Of a stretch of 64,000 bases of DNA, positions 54,024-63,948 are shown piece by piece. Every line of letters starts with the position of its first letter. Within the stretch, counting starts at the first letter, position 1. A program made the position numbers and the translations under genes. Source of the stretch: an uncultured Bacteroidales bacterium (GTDB lineage: Bacteria; Bacteroidota; Bacteroidia; Bacteroidales; UBA932); the NCBI GenBank assembly GCA_949296645.1, contig CASFPH010000011.1, forward strand, positions 19,864-83,863. The letters are read 5' to 3'. The notes under the pieces are model-generated. The model was not told the DNA's origin, ran no database searches, and worked only from the letters and a program-made list of their open reading frames with translations.

Positions 54024-55118
54024 ATGAAAAACATTATCAAAATTTTTGCGGTGCTGGCACTTGTGATTTCGGTAACCGCATGTTCCAAAAGGACGGAATA
54101 TATAATAGACGCTAATATGAACGAGGAAGTTTTCGTGCCGGTAAGTGCGATGACAATGCAGTTGAACAATAGAAATGCCGGTATTGTGACAAGCGATGCT
54201 GCCTGTGATTATTATCAGTATCATGATATGGACAGAGTCGTATTGTGCAGGAGTGACCGTACAACCGGTGAGGTTACTGTACTTGCGGAGTTGCCGTGGG
54301 TAGAAGACTCGAACGCGGATGTCATGTTTACCGACCTCTATATCAAAGGGGAATTTCTTTATTTCATGGCTTTCGACGGCAATAACGGGATGCCTGTTAC
54401 ATGGTGCCGCGTGCCTGTTGACGGTTCTTCAGAATATGTAAAGATCAGGGAAATGGGTATGGAGTATATGGGAATGATGTTCGGCGAAGATGATATTTAT
54501 GTGGTTTATGCTGATTTTTCTTCGGAAGGAAGTGTCAATACGATAAGTATTATGGAGCCTGAGACCGGGAAACTCACGGAATCTTTTGAATTGTCCGGTG
54601 ACTTCAGACCGCTTTTCTTCCATGACAAGTATGTGTACTGTATGAAATACGAGACTACCGATGGCATTTTCCACACTATGATTTACAGGTGCAGTCCATC
54701 GGATGCTTCTGAACCGGAACAGGTATGGAATTATCCGGAAAACCGTATAGTAGAATGTGTTGCCGATGGGGAAAAATTATATATTTCAGATATTTACGGG
54801 TGCAGGTTTTATGAAGCAGGTCTTGATGGCAGCAACAGAACTCTTCTTTTTGAAGATGTGGATATTAAGGGTATAAATGTATGCAATGGTACCATATATT
54901 TCATCCTTGAAGAGAATTTTTCTTATGATGCAGGAATATACAGCTATGTGCCTGGCAGCAGGATGATTTTCTCGGTATGCAAGGCTGATGATATTGTTCT
55001 TGGACCTCTTCTTACAGGTACTTCGGGAATATGGTTCACGAGAACGGACGGAAATTTCAGACTCGGTCAGCCTGCTTTTGTAGATGCATGTCATGATATT
55101 CAGGAGGCGGGAGTGTAG
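54024..55118 (+). CDS. Lipoprotein, probable beta-propeller (DUF5050-like)
   Basis: 364 aa; lipobox VTACSKR. The body has repeated beta-strand segments of the type L-Y-F-M-A-F-D-G-N and L-Y-I-S-D-I-Y-G (KGEFLYFMAFDG, GEKLYISDIYG, CNGTIYFIL), typical of six- or seven-bladed propellers such as DUF5050. Outer-membrane or periplasmic. Function unknown; pairs with the previous lipoprotein. Confidence 0.7.
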   Translation: MKNIIKIFAVLALVISVTACSKRTEYIIDANMNEEVFVPVSAMTMQLNNRNAGIVTSDAACDYYQYHDMDRVVLCRSDRTTGEVTVLAELPWVEDSNADVMFTDLYIKGEFLYFMAFDGNNGMPVTWCRVPVDGSSEYVKIREMGMEYMGMMFGEDDIYVVYADFSSEGSVNTISIMEPETGKLTESFELSGDFRPLFFHDKYVYCMKYETTDGIFHTMIYRCSPSDASEPEQVWNYPENRIVECVADGEKLYISDIYGCRFYEAGLDGSNRTLLFEDVDIKGINVCNGTIYFILEENFSYDAGIYSYVPGSRMIFSVCKADDIVLGPLLTGTSGIWFTRTDGNFRLGQPAFVDACHDIQEAGV

Positions 55119-55141
55119 TTCTTCTGTTTTTAATTTTATAT

Positions 55142-55909
55142 ATGCAGACGGTAATTTCATGTGCAAAGGATATGACACCCGTTCCGGAAATCGTTTCCGG
55201 AATCGAGACATTGCCTGTATTCGCAAAGGAGGCTGAAGAATCACTGGCTTTACTTGCAGGGTATAATGTGATGGATCTGGTGGAGATATTGAAGATAAGT
55301 CCGGCTCTGGCGGAGCTTAATTATGACAGGTATCAGGCTTCCCGTCATTCGGACTGTCCTGTAGGACCGGCGGTGTTTTCATATACAGGTGTGGCGTACA
55401 GGCATCTGAATCCTTCATTGTGGGATGAGGGAGACTTTGCATTTGCAAACGGGCATCTGTGGATTACGTCATTCCTTTACGGATTGCTGCGTCCTATGGA
55501 CAGCATCTGCCAGTACAGGCTTGAAGGTAATGTCCGTCTGCGTGGCGGAAAGACCATGTTCGAATTCTGGAAGCCGCTTCTTACCGATGTACTGATTGAT
55601 TCGGTAAAAAAGGACGATGGTATATTGGTATATCTGGCTACTGAAGAGATGACGCATCTTTTTGACTGGAAAAGGGTAATGAGCGAGGTCCGCATAATAG
55701 AACCGGTATTCTGCCGGAGTCAAGGGAACAGACTGAAGATCGTAACCGTGCATGCCAAGATGTGCCGCGGTGCGATGGCAAGTTATATTATACGGAACAG
55801 GATATCTGATCCGGGGAGCCTTACGCGGTTTGAGTATGAAGGTTACAGGTTCAGTCCGCAGATGAGGGGAGGAAGTTCTCACGACAAGTTGATTTTCATA
55901 TCGGAATAG
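55142..55909 (+). CDS. yaaA: YaaA-family peroxide-stress protein
   Basis: 255 aa, full length. Family segments: ISPALAELNYDRYQ, GVAYRHLNPSLW, LWITSFLYGLLRPMDSICQYRLEG, CRGAMASYIIRNRI and YRFSPQMRGGSSHD. In E. coli YaaA lowers free iron during H2O2 stress. Cytosolic. Confidence 0.92.
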   Translation: MQTVISCAKDMTPVPEIVSGIETLPVFAKEAEESLALLAGYNVMDLVEILKISPALAELNYDRYQASRHSDCPVGPAVFSYTGVAYRHLNPSLWDEGDFAFANGHLWITSFLYGLLRPMDSICQYRLEGNVRLRGGKTMFEFWKPLLTDVLIDSVKKDDGILVYLATEEMTHLFDWKRVMSEVRIIEPVFCRSQGNRLKIVTVHAKMCRGAMASYIIRNRISDPGSLTRFEYEGYRFSPQMRGGSSHDKLIFISE

Positions 55910-55919
55910 ATTATATTTG
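55889..55919 (+). promoter_or_regulatory. Promoter of the TIR gene
   Basis: -33 GTTG (55888-55891), 20-bp spacer, -7 TATATTTG (55912-55919), overlapping the 3' end of yaaA; start codon 27 nt downstream. Confidence 0.7.
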
Positions 55920-55945
55920 TGTGCAATTGCGAAATCAAATGTACT

Positions 55946-56707
55946 ATGGAACCGAAAAATGTTTTTATAAGTTATTCATCCAAGGATGAAAAAGTGGCAT
56001 TTAAGATATGTGAACTGCTGGAAAAAGAAGAAATTTCATGCTGGATAGCCCCGAGGGATGTTACAGGAGGAAAATCCTATGGCAAGGAGATTCTTGAAGC
56101 TATTTCAAATGCAGAGGTAGTATTGTTTATTTTCTCTGAAAATTCGAACAGATCGCGTCATGTCGAAAATGAGATAGATTATGCTTTCAATGCGGAGAAG
56201 ATAATCATCCCTTTCAAGATCGATGACTGCAAGACAAGTCTCGAACTACAGTATTATCTGAACAAGACACATTGGATCAGCGGCTCTCCTGATGAGGAAA
56301 ATGCCATAGAAAATTTGAAAAATGCAATATTGGCGAATATATCCGTTGATATTGATTTTACTGTTAAAAAAGCAGATAATAAACAGGATGCAGATTTTTC
56401 CGATTCGGAAAGAAGTGGCCGATATGATATGCTGTGCAATAAGGATGGCGAAATAATGATTATTATTGAATACTATGAATCAGGACCTGAAAATCCGAGA
56501 ATTGTTTATGATGGACAGGATCAGGCATTGATATATAGAAGTCGGGCATCAGCCTTTATGCTGAATAATATCGAACCGGAAGCAAGGGTGGCCCTGTCTG
56601 CCGTTGATGAGGTATTGGTAATAGAAATAAAGGATGATGATGTATATCGGGAATATAAGGTGCCTGTCCGTCATGTGAAATCTCTGGAAGCCCTTAGTAA
56701 GGATTAG
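55946..56707 (+). CDS. TIR-domain protein with an uncharacterised C-terminal domain
   Basis: 253 aa. TIR domain 1-135: VFISYSSKDEKVAFKICELL (box 1), CWIAPRDVTGGKSYGKEI (BB-loop), and SRHVENEIDYAF, where Glu76 occupies the position of the catalytic Glu of NAD-cleaving TIRs. A polar linker (~135-155) leads to a ~100-aa beta-rich C-terminal domain (IMIIIEYYESGPENPRIVYD...YREYKVPVRHV) that I do not recognise. Bacterial TIRs often act as NADases in anti-phage defence with the second domain as sensor. The gene has its own promoter and lies close to the CRISPR locus. Start 55946 is preferred over an upstream GTG. Confidence 0.78.
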   Translation: MEPKNVFISYSSKDEKVAFKICELLEKEEISCWIAPRDVTGGKSYGKEILEAISNAEVVLFIFSENSNRSRHVENEIDYAFNAEKIIIPFKIDDCKTSLELQYYLNKTHWISGSPDEENAIENLKNAILANISVDIDFTVKKADNKQDADFSDSERSGRYDMLCNKDGEIMIIIEYYESGPENPRIVYDGQDQALIYRSRASAFMLNNIEPEARVALSAVDEVLVIEIKDDDVYREYKVPVRHVKSLEALSKD

Positions 56708-56877
56708 TAATTAGTAAGGATTAGTAAACAGATCTTAAGCAGGTTTTCGGATTCCGCAGCGACCTCAAGCAGGTTCTGCGGAATTTTTGATATTACGAAT
56801 CCGCACAGCTCTTCCGGCATGCCGTAATACGTAATATGCGAGGCGATTGTTCCTTCGATGGTTGATTGTGTCGGCAT
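56704..56877 (-). CDS. Possible 57-aa gene or remnant
   Basis: Starts MPTQSTIEGTIASHITYYGM and contains SKIPQNLLEVAAESENLL. STIEG-x-x-A-x-x-x-x-YY resembles the C-terminal HTH_40 module of RecQ-like helicases, so it may be a stub. It covers the dyad at 56751-56784, which argues for caution. Confidence 0.25.
   Translation of the reverse strand: MPTQSTIEGTIASHITYYGMPEELCGFVISKIPQNLLEVAAESENLLKICLLILTNY
56751..56788 (+). terminator. Terminator of the TIR gene
   Basis: ATTCCGCAG / CTGCGGAAT 9-bp stem with a 16-nt loop, followed by five T residues. Confidence 0.6.
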
Positions 56878-56880
56878 CAC

Positions 56881-57447
56881 CTACGAACGAGTAGTGAGAC
56901 GGCAGTCATGCTGTGTCCCGTTTACCAGTTCGTATATGTGCTGCAGTTCGCCCATTGTGAATGTCCTGTCAAGCAGACGGAAGGCAAGCGGCTTGAACAT
57001 TATCGCCCTCCGGAGATTTTCTATGGCCATGTCTACTATTTCAGCATGGTCGAAGGCGAGGGGAGGCAGTTCCGATATGTTGAACCATTCAGCCCTTATT
57101 GCATCGTCTCTGCCGAGCACATTGTAGTCTGATTTTCTTACAAGAGCGAAAAATGCAACCGAAAGTACTCTGTCGCGCGGGTCCCGGTCCACTGCGCTGA
57201 AGACATGGAACTGCTCAAGATATATATTGCTGATATTGGTCTCTTCATTCAATTCCCTCAATGCGCCTTCCTCGACGGTCTCATCCATCTGCAGAAAACC
57301 TCCTGGCAGGGCCCATGAGCCTTTATATGGTTCGCCGCCCCTTTCAATCAGAAGCAGATTCAGGTTTTTCCCGTCATATCCGAATACCACGATGTCCGTA
57401 GCGACAGAAGGATGCGGGTATTTGTATGTGTAAAGATTCTCTCCCAT
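56881..57447 (-). CDS. Nudix hydrolase, C-terminally truncated NrtR-like
   Basis: 188 aa. Nudix box ALPGGFLQMDETVEEGALRELNEETN is intact (GX5EX7REUXEE pattern), preceded by YPHPSVATDIVVFGYDG. After FRLLDRTFTMGELQHIYELV, the start of the winged-helix domain in NrtR/ADP-ribose Nudix regulators (normally about 40 residues longer), it ends with an unrelated tail (NGTQHDCRLTTRS). The hydrolase may still work, but DNA binding is probably lost. The tracrRNA terminator lies just upstream. Confidence 0.78.
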   Translation of the reverse strand: MGENLYTYKYPHPSVATDIVVFGYDGKNLNLLLIERGGEPYKGSWALPGGFLQMDETVEEGALRELNEETNISNIYLEQFHVFSAVDRDPRDRVLSVAFFALVRKSDYNVLGRDDAIRAEWFNISELPPLAFDHAEIVDMAIENLRRAIMFKPLAFRLLDRTFTMGELQHIYELVNGTQHDCRLTTRS

Positions 57448-57470
57448 GATGCTTTCAGGTCATTTGTGAT

Positions 57471-57549
57471 AAAAAAGAAGGCGAGTCGGATGACCCGCCT
57501 TAGGTGTTTTCACAACGGAATAATCCTTATTGTGAATTGCTTCAAACTT
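57471..57549 (-). ncRNA. tracrRNA of the type II-C CRISPR system
   Basis: On the minus strand from 57549 the 21-nt anti-repeat (57549-57529) pairs with the first 22 nt of the repeat read on the minus strand, with one bulged A and a terminal G-U. Then come AAGGATTATTCCGTTGTG with a small GGA/TCC nexus-like hairpin, and the terminator AGGCGGGT/ACTCGCCT (57480-57500) followed by TCTTTTTT. Ends near 57471. A promoter lies just upstream (57554-57586). Length about 79 nt. Confidence 0.88.
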
Positions 57550-57553
57550 GAAA

Positions 57554-57586
57554 CAAAGATAGTAAAAATTGTATTTCATAGACAAT
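57554..57586 (-). promoter_or_regulatory. tracrRNA promoter
   Basis: Minus-strand -33 ATTG (57583-57586), 21-bp spacer, -7 TATCTTTG (57554-57561). Expected start lands at the first anti-repeat bases. Confidence 0.75.
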
Positions 57587-57596
57587 GAAAATTGAT

Positions 57597-57604
57597 TAAA
57601 TTTG
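57597..57604 (+). promoter_or_regulatory. -7 element of the cas operon
   Basis: TAAATTTG, 22 nt before the cas9 start; TTTC (57574-57577) 19 nt upstream is the possible -33. It overlaps the divergent tracrRNA promoter region. Confidence 0.6.
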
Positions 57605-57625
57605 AAATAGTAAATTTTTGATACT

Positions 57626-60600
57626 ATGAAAAAGATTCTTGGACTTGATTTGGGAACCAACAGTATAGGTTGGGCAGTTATTAATAAAGAGTTTGATGGA
57701 GATGAGTGCAGGTTGACAGGCATTGATTCGGCAGGAGTCAGGATTATACCTATGGATGCCGCCAAACTTGGGGATTTTGATAGGGGTAACAAGGTCTCGC
57801 AGACTGCTGACCGTACAAGATTCAGAGGTGCCAGACGATTGAGGGAGCGTTTCCTTTTAAGAAGGGAAAGGCTTTTAAAAGTGTTGAAGCATATAGGGTT
57901 CCTGCCTGATCATTTCGCTTCCCAGATAGATAGATACGGCAAGTTCATTTCAGATACGGAACCGAAATTGGCATGGAAGAAAAACTCCGCCGGGGAAATG
58001 GAGTTTGTTTTCAGAAATTCTTTTGAAGAAATGCTGGATGATTTCAAAAGCAGGGGTATGCTCCATGAAAGTGATAAAGTTCCTTATGACTGGACATTGT
58101 ATTATCTTAGAAAAAAAGCCCTTTATTCAGAAGTCGACAAATATGAACTGGCCTGGATCATTCTCAATGCAAACCAAAAGAGAGGATACAATCAGTTGAG
58201 AGAGGAAGTTGAGGATTCAAAACCGAATAAGAAAGAGGAATTTTTTTCACTGAAAGTGATTTCCGTAGAGGAAGCCGAACCTGCCAAGGGAGGGGAAAAG
58301 TGGTATAATGTGAACCTTGAAAATGGGTTTGTCTACAGACGTACCAGCAAGCAGCCTTTGGATTGGGTCGGGAAAATAAAGGACTTTATTGTTACGACTG
58401 ATATCGATGAGGAAGGAAACCCTAAAAAGGATAAGGATGGAAATGTAAAGCGGTCCTTCAGAGCACCTGGCGAGGGTGACTGGACTCTTGTCAAAAAGAG
58501 AACGGAGCACAGTCTCGACAAGTCAGGAAAGACGGTAGGAGAGTTTATCTACGATTCAATACTTGCTGACCGTAATGTAAAGGTAAAGGGCAAGCTGATT
58601 GGAACGATAGAAAGGGATTATTATATAGACGAAATCGGAAAGATACTGGAAAAGCAGAGTGAATTTCATCCGGAATTGAAGGATGGCAATTTATATAAAG
58701 AGTGTCTGGATTTGCTGTATCCTAATAATGATTCCCACCGTGCTTCAATTTCTGACAGGAATATATCCTATCTGCTGTCGTCCGATATACTGTTTTATCA
58801 AAGACCGCTAAAAAGCAAGAAATCGCTTATATCTGATTGTCCTTATGAGAAGAGATATTATGTTTCAAACGGGAAAAAGGAAACGGTTGCGTTGAAGTGT
58901 ATTTCAAAATCAAATCCGCTGTATCAGGAATTCAGACTGTGGCAGTTTGTACAGTCTTTGCGTATTTATCAGAAAGAAAAATATGTTGACCAAAGGCTCT
59001 TTACGGATGTGGATGTTACAGTAGAGTTCCTTCCAGACGAGGAAAGCTATGTAGATGTGTTTCTATGGCTTTCCGAACGTAACAGTGTAGATCAGGGTGC
59101 AATGCTCCAGTATTTGCTTGAAAGAAAATACCGGGAGGAATTCGGAAAGAACCTGAAAAAGCTTGTAAAGGAAAAGATAATGCAGTACAGATGGAACTAT
59201 GTGGAAGACAAGCCGTATCCTTGCAATGAAACAGGCCACATGATTTCTGCAGCCATTGCAAAGGCCGGGGAGGATCCACGTGCAATTCTTGCATCCATCG
59301 GTGCTGAATCAATTTCTTCCTTATGTGATGAGTTTAAGATAAGGCAATCTGTTGAAATGCAGATTTGGCATATTCTGTATTCTGTCAATGGGAAAAAGGA
59401 AATAGAAAAGGCTATGGCTTCTTTTTGTACCAAATATGGATTGTCGGACAATATTGCCAGAAATCTTGCTAAATGTCCTCCATTTGCTTCCGATTATGGG
59501 GCTTTTTCTGAAAAGGCAATCAAAAAACTGCTTCCTTTTATGAGGATGGGCAGCCTTTGGCACGAAGAGGATATTGATTGCAATACCAGAAAAAGAATAG
59601 AAAACATCATCAATGGTGAAGCTGATGATTCCATAGATATGCGTGTGAGGGAAAAGCTCAAAGACTATGATGAAATAAGCAAGTTCCGCGGATTACCTGT
59701 TTGGCTGGTATGCTATGTCGTTTACAACAGACATTCCGAAAGTGCTGATGCTTCAAAATGGAACAGCCCTGATGATATTGATCTTTTCCTTTCTTCATTC
59801 AGGCAGCATAGTCTTAGAAATCCTGTTGTAGAGCAGATTGTTACAGAAACCTTGCGAACGGTGAGGGATATATGGAAACAGTGCGGACATATTGATGAAA
59901 TTCATCTTGAATTAGGTAGAGAGATGAAAAATCCGAAAGACAAGAGGATTGCTATGACCAAAAAACTTGTTGAGAACGAGAATACTAATATGCGTATCAG
60001 AAAACTTCTTATGGAGTTCGCAGATCCTTACTATGGTGTAGAAGGCGTACATCCGTATTCTCCAAACCAGCAGGAAATCCTTAAAATATATGAGGACGGG
60101 GTTCTGAATAGAAGTGGTGTGGATATTGATGACGAGATTGCATCGATTATCAAGAAATTCAATGAGAATGACGTTAATAAAATGCCGACGAAATCAGAAA
60201 TCCAGAAATACAAATTGTGGCTGGAACAGAAATACAGGTCCCCTTATACGGGTAAATTCATTTCTTTGGGTAAATTGTTCACATCCATGTATGAGATTGA
60301 GCATATCATTCCTCAGTCAAGATATTTTGATGATTCCATGAACAACAAGGTTATATGTGAGGCGGAGGTAAACAGGCTCAAAGGTAATATGCTCGCACAT
60401 GAATTCATATCCGTGCATCATGGAGAGAAAGTAGCTTTGTCGGGAGGTGGTTCTGTAGAGGTTTTGTCTCTGGAAGCTTATGAAAAACTTGTGTCGGAAG
60501 ATTTTTCAAAAAACAGGCGGAAACTCAGGAATCTCATGCTGGATGATATTCCCGATTCGTTTATTGAAAGCCAGCTGAATGACAGCAGATACATAAGCAA

Positions 60601-62238
60601 ATACATCAAGGGCTTGTTGTCCAATATTGTACGCGAAAAGATTTCAGACGATGAGTATGAAAGGGAAGCGGTTTCCAAGAATCTCATTTCATGTTCTGGC
60701 GGGATAACTGATTACCTGAAAAAGGATTGGGGAGTGAATGATGTGTGGAATGGAATTATACTGCCAAGGTTTGTAAGACTCAATGAAATTGCCGGAACGA
60801 ATGCTTTTACGAAGTTGAACAAGGAAGGGCATCTGATACCGGACATGCCGTTTGAATTGCAAAGGGGGTTCAACAAAAAGCGAATTGATCACAGACACCA
60901 TGCTATGGATGCGATAGTCATAGCATGTGCGACAAGAGAACATGTGAATCTTTTAAATAATGAGGCTGCCAAGTCTGAAAACAGGGCAAACAGGTATCAG
61001 TTGTCCAGAAAATTGCGTCAAATTGAAACGGTAAAAGTGAACGGTAAGGATAAAACCGTATTCAGGGAATTCATCAAGCCATGGCCGGAATTTACGACAG
61101 ATGTCAAGTCTGTACTTGAGAATATCGTAGTAAGTTTCAAGCAGAATCTGAGAGTGATAAACAGAACTTCCAACAGGTATGAAACTTACGTTACCGACAG
61201 AAGTAGCGGAAAACCTGTAAAAATGCTTGTTTCACAGACTAAAGGTGACAGTTGGGCGATAAGGAAACCTATGCATAAGGATACTGTTTTCGGAAGGGTC
61301 AATCTCAGGATGGAAAAAAAGATGAAACTGAAATCGGCAATAGATGTTTGTGATTCCATAGTCGATAAAAAGGTACGCTCTGCAGCCAAAGCAATGCTTG
61401 CTGAAGGTAGAACTTCCAAAGATATAGCAAATTACATGACTGAACATGCTGATAATTTTCCAGCAATCGTTGGTGGAAGTGTTAAGGTATATTATTTTAC
61501 GGAGGATACCAACAATCATTATTATGCTACAAGGAAGAGGTTGGATAGTGGTTTTACAGACAAGAATATAGAGCAAGTAACAGATTCAGGAATCCGCAAG
61601 ATACTAAAGGCTCATCTAAAAGAATCTGGCGGAAAACCTGAAATTGCCTTTTCTTCCGACGGACTGGACAGAATGAATGCTGACATTGCAAGGTTAAACG
61701 GCGGTGTTCCGCATTGTCCTATATATAGTGTCAGGGTCTGTGAAAAGGCTGATAAGTTCTCAGTCGGGCAATCAGGAAACAAGACAAGAAAATATGTTGA
61801 GGCGGCAAAAGGTACTAATTTGTTTTTTGCCGTGTATGTGGATGAAAAAGGTGCCAGAAGTTATGAGACAATTCCCCTTAATGTTGCAGTGGAGAATATG
61901 AAGGTGGGACTACCAGTTGCATCAGACATGGCCGGAAAAAAACTTTTGTTTGTCTTATCTCCGAATGACCTGGTATATCTTCCAACGGTTGAGGAGGTGG
62001 AGTCAGGAAGAATATCAACTCCGCTTGATAGAACCAGAATATATAAGGCGGTGTCGTTCGGTAGTTATCAGGCATTTTTTGTATCTTATCCAATTTCAAG
62101 AATAATAGTGGAAAAGGTTGAATTTTCTTCTCAAAATAAGATGGAGCGTTCATTGACTGGTGAAATGATAAAAGAAACATGTATTCCTATCAAGGTAGAT
62201 CGTCTCGGTAATATTGTTTCAATATATGAATCCGCTTT

Positions 62239-62242
<4 letters not shown>
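57626..62242 (+). CDS. cas9: Cas9 nuclease, type II-C
   Basis: 1,538-aa RNA-guided DNA endonuclease. RuvC-I LGLDLGTNSIGWAV (Asp8), Arg-rich bridge helix (RFRGARRLRERFLLRRERLL), RuvC-II HLELGREM (Glu762), HNH motif YEIEHIIPQSRYFDDS (His893, with Glu replacing the usual Asp before His), RuvC-III HHAMDAIVIA (His1092 and Asp1095). All catalytic positions are present, so the enzyme should cut. The C-terminal ~440 residues (WED/PAM-interacting) are long. It overlaps cas1 by 4 nt; no csn2 or cas4 follows, hence II-C. Confidence 0.96.
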
Positions 62243-63470
<1,228 letters not shown>

Positions 63471-63490
63471 AAAACATACGTTCAATAATA

Positions 63491-63520
63491 AAAAAAGTAC
63501 GGAATTTCCGTACTTTTTTT
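63491..63520. terminator. Bidirectional terminator between cas2 and the array
   Basis: AGTACGGAA / TTCCGTACT stem with A-run on the left and T-run on the right, so it can stop cas transcription (+) and leftward array transcription (-). Confidence 0.85.
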
Positions 63521-63529
63521 CTTTTGTTG

Positions 63530-63570
63530 AATCTTTGTAATATACATATAATCATTGTTTTACAAAGATT
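63530..63570. repeat. 11-bp inverted repeat next to the first repeat
   Basis: AATCTTTGTAA and TTACAAAGATT are perfectly complementary with a 19-nt loop; the right arm ends 2 nt before the array. Role unknown. Confidence 0.7.
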
Positions 63571-63572
63571 CT

Positions 63573-63903
63573 GTTGTGTACCTCGATTCAAAGGTAATAA
63601 GTTTGAAAGCAATTCACAACATATTCCGCGTCTATAACATACGATTGAAGTTGTGTACCTCGATTCAAAGGTAATAAGTTTGAAAGCAATTCACAACAAT
63701 CAGTTCGGTTGTTATATCATCCAATCTGTTGTGTACCTCGATTCAAAGGTAATAAGTTTGAAAGCAATTCACAACAGCAGTATAATGTGGTAATGGTTGA
63801 TGAGGGTTGTGTACCTCGATTCAAAGGTAATAAGTTTGAAAGCAATTCACAACAGCCTGGCCGTCTACCGCATACAGCTCTGGTTGTGTACCTCGATTCA
63901 AAG
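63573..63903 (-). CRISPR. CRISPR array, 48-nt repeat, 4 full repeats, 4 spacers, truncated fifth repeat
   Basis: Identical full repeats at 63573-63620, 63650-63697, 63728-63775 and 63806-63853 (ends GTTGTG...CACAAC); spacers of 29, 30, 30 and 29 nt; a 21-nt partial repeat at 63883-63903. The tracrRNA anti-repeat matches the repeat's first 22 nt only on the minus strand, so the array is read right to left. In that direction each full repeat carries GTTG-N20-TACCTTTG, a Bacteroidota-type promoter (see findings). Spacer targets could not be determined here. Confidence 0.95.
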
Positions 63904-63948
63904 TAAGCAACCGGTGAAGTGCGTGTAGTGAATTTATTCCACGCGAGG

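Noticed and set aside
57481..57625. Array and tracrRNA transcribed rightward
   Set aside because: The anti-repeat matches the first half of the repeat only on the minus strand, and the terminator and promoter around it are also on that strand.
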